From: Neurospora tetraspora
Taxonomy: Eukaryota > Ascomycota > Sordariomycetes > Sordariales > Sordariaceae
Direction of reading: 5' to 3'
Assembly: GCF_033439725.1 (NCBI RefSeq)
Contig: NW_026944387.1
Span: 1,922,001-1,986,000, forward strand
DNA length: 64,000 nt
The notes below the pieces were generated by a model. That model saw only the letters and a list, made by a program, of their open reading frames with translations. It searched no databases and was not told the origin of the DNA. The position numbers were made by a program, and so were the translations under genes. Below, piece by piece: positions 56,869 through 64,000 of the stretch; position 1 is the stretch's first letter, and each line of letters opens with the position of its first letter.

Positions 56869-57896
56869 ATGGTGCCTCTACTCCCCCGCATGCATCTGTT
56901 TGAGATCGATGATCAGCCGTGGTAAGTCCCGTCAAGTACATTGAAGAGCGCTGCGACAACTGACATTCTTTGCCCGCCATCAAGGTTCCCACCGTGGTTT
57001 CGATCAAAAGTACAAGCTGCTCTGACAATAGCTTGGACAGCACACGTAAACGCCCTGTCCATTCTCGTTCTCATCATAGTGCTGAACTGACCCATTATCC
57101 ATCATCGCAACAGATTCCCTTCCTCCAAACCCGATCCCCAGCCCAAACAGTCGCCAACCTTCTCTCCGACACGCTCGGCCAAGCCGTATTCGACTACGTC
57201 TTTATCGACTTCTGCGCCGGCGGCGGCGGTCCCACGCCCTCGATCGAGCGCCATCTAAACGCCACCCTCCCGCCCTCATCCCAACAGAACGAAGAAGAAG
57301 GAGTCCAATTCGTCCTCACGGACCTCCACCCGCACGTGCCCGACTGGAAGAAAGCCGCCGCCGAAAGCTCACACCTCAGCTACGTCGCGGACCCGGTCGA
57401 CGCCGCCAACGCGCCCGCCGACCTCGTCGGACAGTACAAGGACAAAGGCAAGAAGGTCTTCCGGCTCTTCAACCTCGCCTTCCACCACTTCGACGATCCT
57501 CTGGCCCGCGCCATCCTCAAGAACACGGTCGAGACCAGCGACGGGTTTGGCATCTTCGAGCTGCAGGACCGTACACTTCCCGGTCTGCTCATGCCCATCC
57601 TTTTTGGTATTTGCATCCTGCTTTCGGCGCCCTATTACGCCCTCTGCGTCTGGCACTCGCCCTGGACGCTGGTGTTCACGTACCTCATCCCCGTCCTCCC
57701 CTTTGTGCTGGTGGGCGACGGCATCGTCAGCGCCTTGCGCACGCGCACCCCCGAGGAGGTGGCGCACCTGCTGCGCACGTGCGGCGCCGAGGGCGGGCCG
57801 GCCGACATCGAGAAGTGGGAGGTCAAGAGCGGAAATGAAATATTTATGTGGCCGATTGGACGCGTCAACTGGATCATTGCTACGCGGAAGAGGTAG
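56869..57896 (+). CDS. Membrane protein with methyltransferase-like core
   Basis: Exons 56869-56921, 56985-57045 and 57114-57896 (introns 63 and 68 bp) give 298 residues and reproduce a continuous fungal protein: LFEIDDQPWFPPWFRSKVQA, LTIAWTAH then IPFLQTRSPAQTVANLLSDT. Next comes DYVFIDFCAGGGGPTPSIER, a Rossmann-type 'FxDFCAGGGGPT' loop like the SAM-binding motif I of class I methyltransferases, then FVLTDLHPHVPDWKK and LAFHHFDDPLAR. Two hydrophobic spans follow (LLMPILFGICILLSAPYY and LVFTYLIPVLPFVLVGDGIV) and a soluble end, EVAHLLRTC...FMWPIGRVNWIIATRKR. The middle exon is 61 bp. No catalytic residues beyond the glycine loop can be confirmed, so the enzymatic role is uncertain. Stop at 57896 is followed by a 27 bp tandem. 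Confidence 0.87.
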
Positions 57897-57900
57897 GACC

Positions 57901-57954
57901 TGCCGCTTGGTATGAGGCCACTCCAAATGCCGCTTGGTACGAGGCCACTCCAAA
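57901..57954 (+). repeat. 27 bp tandem duplication after the stop
   Basis: Two copies of tgccgcttggtaygaggcca plus ctccaaa, differing at one base, start 5 bp after the stop codon and end in a partial third (tgccgtttggtgg). Confidence 0.9.
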
Positions 57955-58224
57955 TGCCGTTTGGTGGTACGCGGGCAAAGTCAAAAAGTCCAACGCTCAA
58001 CCTGACCCTGGTTCACTTCATGTTGCACGCCACGGCAAAACTTGTACTTGGCCAGCAGGGGCTCGCATTTGAATATGGGTGTTCAGTTGAGGTGTTTCCA
58101 ATCGGGGGAGCGCCGGATCGGATTCATTCAGTGAACTGAGCCGTGCGACGTCACTAAACCGGTGGCTCCGTCTGAGGAGCTTGTACCCTATCTTGAAGGG
58201 GGCTGGGAATTTTGGAGGTTTCGC

Positions 58225-58248
58225 TGTTGTTGTTGTTGTTGTTGTTGT
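58225..58248. repeat. (GTT)n microsatellite
   Basis: About eight tandem GTT units, noncoding. Confidence 0.8.
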
Positions 58249-59166
58249 CGTCGCGAGAAAAAGTAAAACCCCTTGTCACTTGTCAGGTACCTGGCACGTT
58301 ACTGACCAGTACAAGCAAAGCTTCGTGGCTTTGTATGGCCATTCACTCGATGGCCAGAAATCGTCAGCGACTTGACCTACGGGTTTTACTTGTCCATATC
58401 CCTACAGTAGCATTGAAGAAGATCCAGGGCTTTTATGTCGATAACCTCGAGAGTGGTGGTCGCTGTGTGTCGAGTTGTGTGTAAGACTACAGAAAGGGCA
58501 GTTTTAAAGCGGCAGGGGTACTGATACAAAGAGCGATAGTGCTAAGAGTAGTCAAGGGGGAGCGAGGAAAACCTCTCAAGGTGTTCAAGTGTGTACAAAA
58601 TGATTTTAGGGCTCAAGATCCGTTTGTTTTATAGCGACTAGTCCACTTCTGTGCTGGATCATCTGGACACTTGGCAGACGATTTGAAGTGAAGCGAAGAG
58701 TGTCTACGAATAACCCATTCATAAGATGACCTGTCGCCCTTGATTTGGGTACTGCCATGTCACAACCGTTTGCACGCTAACTGGAATATCTGACAGAAGA
58801 ATGTGTATTGTACAGTTCAGTGCTAGAAGTTACCTTACCTATGCATCTATTCTGATCCAGTCATCATCGAAATAGCTTAGGGCACATATTACTACATAAA
58901 GCGTTCCGATCAAAGCCGAGTAGTACATATTCGCCAGCTGAACCTTGTACACCACTGACTCTCTTAACCTAACCCATTCCGAGAGAACTAACTTCCCCTG
59001 CCGCTACCCCTGCCGCTGTCCCGGGACATGTGTAAGCGATCAACGACCTCCTTCCACTGCCAACTCACCGACTAATCGACCAACCTGGCAGGTACTGTAC
59101 CCTACCTCTAGCCAACCGGGATGATGAATGGGAACAGAAAGCTTGACGGACGGTTAGAAGCTTGGC

Positions 59167-59200
59167 GGTTGGTTGGTTGGTTGGTTGGTTGGTTGGTTGG
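59167..59200. repeat. (GGTT)n microsatellite
   Basis: Eight tandem GGTT units followed by ggccggttggcc. Noncoding. Confidence 0.9.
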
Positions 59201-62200
59201 CCGGTTGGCCCAGCTGGTCTCGTCTGGATGGATCGTCCGGCTCGGTATCGTATCCGAAGGGGATGGGATAGAACAAGCCCCGTATGCCGCTTGTACTGTA
59301 CTAGTATGTAGTACATGGGTAAGATGGACAGAGAGATGTGGCAAGCTTGGTGGAAAGAAAACCGATACGATGAGAGGGGAGTGAGTGGCTACCTGTGAGC
59401 GGAACCAAGACAGCAGCTGTTTGCCAAGTATTGAGGTACGTGAGTACATACTTGCCACTATGTACGTGGATGAGGGGGTGTTTGTGTGCATACTAGGTTA
59501 AGAGGATCATGGATAGTTCATCGTGAAGGGATGAGATGTATGTCACAGTGGAGAGAAGTAAACTTGGATACCTAGGGAAGTGTGTTGACATTGATGGTGT
59601 GATTGATTGTCTACGGAAGTGCCAGTGGTAGACAGACCGCTTCCATGAAGAACCAAGTCAGTCACCGTATCATGTATGATACAGGATTGGTTTGAGCGTG
59701 AACTGGAAGGAAAGGAGATGATTGGATATTGCGGAGCCATGCCGGAGTTGAGAAGAGAATTATCTTGTTGATCTCGGAGTTCAGCATGAATGAAGTCTCC
59801 GGGATGATCATTGATAGAGGTAGGTACCTACTAACTACCGAAAACGGGTTAAACGGGAATAACATCTTCACGTAGGGAGTGTTTTCACCAGTTCACAAAT
59901 CACGAGCCGCATGTGGCTGTTTGATCGGTCAGTGTTGGTGAGTGAGGGATGAGTGTCGGAGGATGAGTATCCGAGTAGTATCGTAATGTACGATCAAGAT
60001 CGACGTTGGCCCGGATAACAGCGGCTCGGCAGCCAGCTGACTGGCGAAACAACATGAACGACTGGATTCACATGTTACGTGGACGGTGATGTAAGGCACA
60101 AGACCACAAGACCAGGACCCGTGGGCTCTAACGGCCCGGAAGCATCTGTTACGTGTGTACCTACCTACTTGCCGGTTGCCGATTAAGAGCACTTACACGA
60201 AAAGCATAAAAGCGGACTAGCCACAAGAGGATAGACCCAACGAAGGAGGCTGGAGCGGTAGTCGTTCCGTTCTCCAATCCGCTTTCGCAGTTTGGAAGGA
60301 ACCTGGAGAGAGGACATGGAGCTAGGCAGGTCCCGGTTCAACTTGTTCCCCCACACCCACGTTTTCTTCCCCTGGGCCGGCCCTGGCACGAGCCAAGTCA
60401 TCAGTCAGAGCGACCGGGATCAGAATAACATCCAATCCGGGGTAAAAGGTCGCCTCTTGGGCCAACCGTCTTTCATGTTTTCCCCAGACGCCCAGAGAAA
60501 TTGGCTCACTCTGCCTGAGCTCGGATCATGCGGGTGTAGCCGCCGAGCGAGTTCCCGACCACGGGTTTCTCAGAGTTCACAGACGCACGAGCTTCATCTG
60601 GATATGTATGGATAGGTGGAGGGCTTGAAACGGGAGACGGAGAGACGGGAGACCAGCAGGAAAAATTGCTGCCAGAGTTGGTAGCTTCCCCTGCAGCTCG
60701 CTCTCCTCATGGAAGAAAACGTTCGGTAGGATGTTTGGATACCGATTCGTCGAGACAAACTCAAAACTGATCTTTCTGTCCCGTCGAATTCGATCAGGCT
60801 CATCACGAACGCAAATCGTACCGCTTTCTGTTTGGGTCGGGAGATAGGAGATCACAAACTGCCAATGTAACTCTCCCGCAGGCTGAAAAGCTTGTAAACG
60901 CCTCTCCCGTGATGGTTCTTCGGCAGCATATTGTCCTGCAGTGGTTACTGGACAATCGGCTGATTAGACGAGATGCAGGCTGTTGCTTAAGCCCTGATCG
61001 GCTCAAACTTTTCATGGAAAAGTTTGGGGTTTTTGGTACTTGGGTGACATGTGGGGGATGTGGGCCGTCGAAGTTGTACCTCAAACTCGCAAACTCTCCC
61101 AAATTTTTCTGTTTAGAAGTAGGGTCGCCCCTCCTTCTGAGATTCGTGAGTTTTTGAACCAAAAAGTTCGGAATTAATTGATTTGATTGGTACTTGGCGT
61201 GACTTGGTAGAATTTTGGCAATAGTAGTCCAAGCTCGGAAAATCAGTACATAGGTAAAAAAGTTTGAAAAGTTGCAAATAACACCCGCCAAGACGCTATC
61301 GCTACGAAAGGGAAAGTCAGAGCCCGTGCTCACTCAAAGAAGGAAAGCGCCTTTGGTAAAAAAACTAGTTATAGCCCTGTTACAGCCCTGCTCGTACATA
61401 ACATCCCTGAGCACCCTCCTAACTTTCGAAAACGGTAGTTATAGAGTGCAGATTTGGTCCTCATAGAGTGCAACCTACTTTTTTATCACTGAGTCAGCCC
61501 AGCCGCCCAGCCCAGCCGCCCAGCCGCGCCAGCACTGTGTGCACCACCATTTCAATGCCCGCGCATTACATCTACGTCCTCGTCTTGTCGTCAATCTTTA
61601 TGTGAAGTTATTCAGAGTCGTCAATCTAGTCAATTATCTACTGCTGAGGGGGTTGATACGGTTCTTGCTAGTGTAGTTGCTAGTTCTGTTGCTACACATG
61701 CTGCACTCGCTATATTTGTTGCATTTGCTACCCACCCTGAAATTAATGCCCGCTGCTAGAGTGCACGTGCCTACCCTGATTTTGATACCCGCCGTATAAG
61801 TACTGCCCAGAATGCTGGGGAGGGTACTGGGGAGAGTGCTGGGAAGCCCCTATATATCTCTGTGAATATACTGGAGGTACTGGAGGCGGCGCTATAACCC
61901 ATCCCTGTGAGCCTCTCTGTTGCTGGTTAGAAGGAGGAGGAGCATCCTAGTGCTAAGGCATTAGCTGTCTGACAGCATCTGGCACCTCATAACCAAGTTG
62001 GCTAGAGCCGTTAAGAGTTGGCAGATGGCTATGAGGCGGCTGCATTTGACTGCTTAACGGTTATTAGATTTAGGGATGAGGAGATGGGGAAGGTGCTAGT
62101 CGTTGAGAGGGAACTGGGGGGTAAAAGGGTGAGGGTGAGGGAGCTAGAGTCGACTGTAGGGTTAGAGAGGGAGCTGGGGCTAGAGTTAACCGTACTATGA

Positions 62201-62682
62201 TTGCTTTAGCTGTATTTGTAGCTGCCTTTGTAATAGCACGATTTAAGTTATCTTGAGTAATATTATTACGGGTATGCGATGCCCTCTGTATACCTCCCTT
62301 CTATATGCCCCCTCTCCTCTCTCTTCTTTAGGTATCTCATTGTGTTGGCTGGCGAGGTTCCTCGTCGTGAGATGGCACGCGGCCGTTGTTATATCGGTCG
62401 TGGTTGATGGGCGCGGCGGGGTTATGTAATCAACCAATCTCGAGTTGGCTCGCTTTGTGAACCTCCGGGTTTAATATTTTGCGCGCTGGTACTCTATGCA
62501 GGTAATCTTTAAGGTTCAGGTCAGGAGTAGAGGTTTGTCGTCGGCGGCCAGGCAAGGGGGTTGTGTTACGAACTTAAGCGAGTACACGGGCCGACCAAGC
62601 CATCGGGACACAACAGTCATGCCAAGACAGGGCAGTGTAACCCCAAACGGGGATTGGACCAGAGGGCGCACGTCAACCAAGG

Positions 62683-62757
62683 GCGCTCACCAGTGGGCAA
62701 GTGCTCACGGTGAGCAGGTGCTCACAAGTGAGCAGGCGCTCACGGTGAGCAAGAACT
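62683..62757. repeat. 17-18 bp tandem of GCTCAC...GTGAGC palindromes
   Basis: Within the solo LTR, four or so units of gtgctcacNNgtgagcag follow in tandem. Each unit is itself an inverted repeat able to form a small hairpin. Confidence 0.8.
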
Positions 62758-62829
62758 CAAAGTAAGCAGGAACTCGGGATGAGCCAGCGAGTACCAGAGA
62801 ATAGGATACACCACGACAGACATGTGGGA

Positions 62830-62835
62830 TATAAA
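62830..62835 (+). promoter_or_regulatory. TATA box inside solo LTR
   Basis: TATAAA, in the expected promoter region of the LTR. Confidence 0.5.
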
Positions 62836-64000
62836 GGGACGACTGGAGAACTCAGATTGTCAGATAGTTCGACAGTAGTCAATAGACCATCGTCACCAGA
62901 GACACGTATAACGATACTTGTTGTGAACCCTTTGGCTTCACCGAACTACACTTGATAGTCTTTACCTTCAGCTATCCCACTTAGGCAGATCAAGTCTGCC
63001 GTTCGTCACAGGTTGGGTCTTGGATTGCTATAGTTATAGAACGTTAGACGTTAGTTATATATATCGATAATAATAAGGGAGTAAGATAATTTACTATAAT
63101 TATGACGCTGGGCAACGTTTAGTCCATCGCTCCCGTCTGGAGTTAACCACTAGTGCTTATTGACGTTTTAAATAATTAACCCCTCTTGTGGCCTCCTTTG
63201 CAATAGTTCTAGCATTAAGTGCTTGTAGGGTAGTTTATATTATGTTGTGAATCGCTTTGTGCAGTTGGTATACGGTGCCTGCGTTGGATCCCTGAGCCAG
63301 TCGTTATATGTATAACAATATTGTTGTTATATTAGTTTGAAGGGGAAGGATAATACCTGTAATAGTAGTTTATTGAAGAATTTAACCTTTTTATATTTAT
63401 ATAAGAAGGTTTGCCGTGCTTTTGTTGATTTTGTAATAAAGCGGTCCTTTTGACTAGTATACGTAGAGTAAATATGGTTATATAGTTGATTAAGAGAGGA
63501 GAGTCGATTTTTGAGGTATTTTTTGATGGCTTTGTGTGTAGATTCTATATAGCTGGTTGCTCTGGTACTATAGTTTTTGAGCTTCGAGATTATATGATTA
63601 CTAAACTTATCGATCTATGGTAAGTAATATTTGCGTAAGTAAGTTATAAGTGTTGTGAAGGTTAGCGAAAAAGGTATATAATATATTATAGAGATGGGGG
63701 GATACGTATGAGTTAGCCGTCGAAATTTATTAATTAGTAATTGCTATGCTCTTTTGAAGTAACCTTCGTTATTAGTATATATAACCCGCTTCCAAGCATT
63801 CTAGAAACCCTTTTGTGTGTCCTTATAGAACCGTCGATTAGTATTATATTCTGGTACGATGTGCGGACGAGTTGGTGGTATGGTACGCAGGCGGTTTGCT
63901 TTAGTAGCGTCTCCTTCGATAGCAGCTATACTAGTTTTACCCCCCTCTTCTACGAGGCGGTTAGTAGCTGCGGCGTCGTTGTCTTTATTCAGGTCATTAG

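Larger units (their letters stand above)
57897..61589. other. 3.7 kb gene-free stretch
   Basis: No convincing gene. It holds a 27 bp tandem (57901-57954), a (GTT)n run and a (GGTT)n run listed separately. A 176-codon minus frame (60803-61333) has no domain. Confidence 0.45.
62564..63010. mobile_element. Solo LTR, Ty3/gypsy-type
   Basis: A 447 bp element begins TGTTACGAACTTAAG and ends CCGTTCGTCACA, with matching inverted ends (TGTTACGAAC and GTTCGTCACA). It is flanked by a perfect 5 bp target-site duplication, GGTTG on both sides. A TATAAA box at 62830-62835 sits in the LTR promoter position. No internal region (gag/pol), primer site or second LTR follows, so it is a solo LTR left by recombination. 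Base composition is balanced, not A/T-rich like the sequence it sits in, so it is younger than the decay of the MULE. The gypsy assignment rests on the TGTTACGAAC ends and the 5 bp duplication. Confidence 0.85.
61590..64000 (-). mobile_element. MULE (Mutator-like) DNA transposon relic, RIP-decayed
   Basis: Read on the minus strand, this region encodes the C-terminal part of a fungal Mutator-like (MULE) transposase and runs past the right edge of the window. Between about 63700 and 63380 it reads NHIISKLKNYSTRATSYIES followed by THKAIKKYLKNRLSSLNQLY, the familiar 'TSRVEGAHxAIKxYL' block after the DDE domain. Nearer 63015 a DPTPLPGRRRQ-type tail appears, and from about 61850 to 61590 a Pro/Gln/Tyr/Gly-rich C-terminal tail. 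Frequent stop codons sit where Gln codons (CAA, CAG) or Trp would be expected, the C-to-T pattern of RIP, and 63010-64000 is very A/T-rich. The coding region is broken by many stops and split by a solo LTR at 62564-63010. No terminal inverted repeats are recognised. This is a plain DNA transposon remnant and surely inactive. Confidence 0.75.

Noticed and set aside
53883-57896. P450 plus methyltransferase-like gene as a biosynthetic cluster
   Set aside because: Only two neighbouring genes, no synthase, and the P450 fits primary fatty-acid/alkane oxidation.
60803-61333. 176-codon minus-strand frame
   Set aside because: No domain and mixed composition; probably chance.
62018-62200. 60-codon plus-strand frame inside the MULE remnant
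   Set aside because: Antisense to the Pro/Gln-rich tail of the MULE reading; Glu/Leu/Arg-rich by virtue of composition.
1-64000. tRNA, rRNA and CRISPR features
   Set aside because: A scan for T-loop motifs, rRNA-like blocks and regularly spaced repeats gave no candidate; CRISPR arrays are not expected in a fungal nuclear genome.

Overview
The window is nuclear DNA of a filamentous ascomycete, most likely a Sordariomycete. Genes carry short introns (about 55-190 bp) with GTRNGT donors and CTAAC-type branch points, and coding third positions are rich in C and G. The gene set is fungal: a HET-domain protein, a cyanovirin-N homolog, a PDR-type ABC transporter, a CYP52-like P450 and a Vip1-like RRM protein. 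The right end holds a mutator-like transposon decayed in the pattern of repeat-induced point mutation (RIP). I cannot name the genus from sequence alone.

Layout. 0.2-1.6 kb: homogentisate 1,2-dioxygenase (-). 3.2-3.9 kb: small lysine-tailed protein (-). 6.1-6.8 kb: unassigned coding-like relic. 7.2-8.4 kb: secreted protein (+). 8.8-9.1 kb: possible one-pass membrane peptide (-). 11.7-12.15 kb: small membrane ORF, then a fragment of TOR kinase HEAT repeats (+). 13.7-14.2 kb: CVNH lectin (+). 16.3-18.7 kb: HET-domain protein (+), with degenerate tandem repeats and a dense GATA-site cluster upstream. 20.4-22.1 kb: 14-TM MFS transporter (+). 26.8-29.0 kb: WD40-like protein (+), after a 4.7 kb gene-free gap. 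30.0-31.1 kb: acidic secreted protein (+). 32.3-33.7 kb: coiled-coil protein (-). 34.8-35.1 kb: small conserved-type protein (+). 36.2-37.1 kb: Vip1-like RRM protein (+). 37.9-39.2 kb: JmjC/cupin protein (-). 39.9-41.0 kb: casein kinase II beta subunit (+). 45.6-50.1 kb: PDR ABC transporter (+), with 4.6 kb of gene-free DNA upstream. 51.05-52.3 kb: DUF1295 membrane reductase-like protein (-). 53.9-55.5 kb: cytochrome P450 (-). 56.9-57.9 kb: membrane protein with a methyltransferase-like core (+). 61.6-64.0 kb: MULE transposase relic (-) split by a solo LTR.

The genes are mostly independent housekeeping or accessory genes. I see no convincing biosynthetic cluster, operon-like unit, CRISPR array, tRNA or rRNA. 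Two drug- or toxin-handling transporters (MFS DHA2-like and PDR ABC), a HET self/non-self protein and a CVNH lectin suggest stress and interaction functions, but they are too far apart to be one system. The most informative unusual features are the TOR fragment, the nested MULE/solo-LTR structure, the GATA cluster, the unassigned relic at 6.1-6.8 kb, and two introns whose length is a multiple of three and which carry no stop. I did not find a clearly new multi-gene system.
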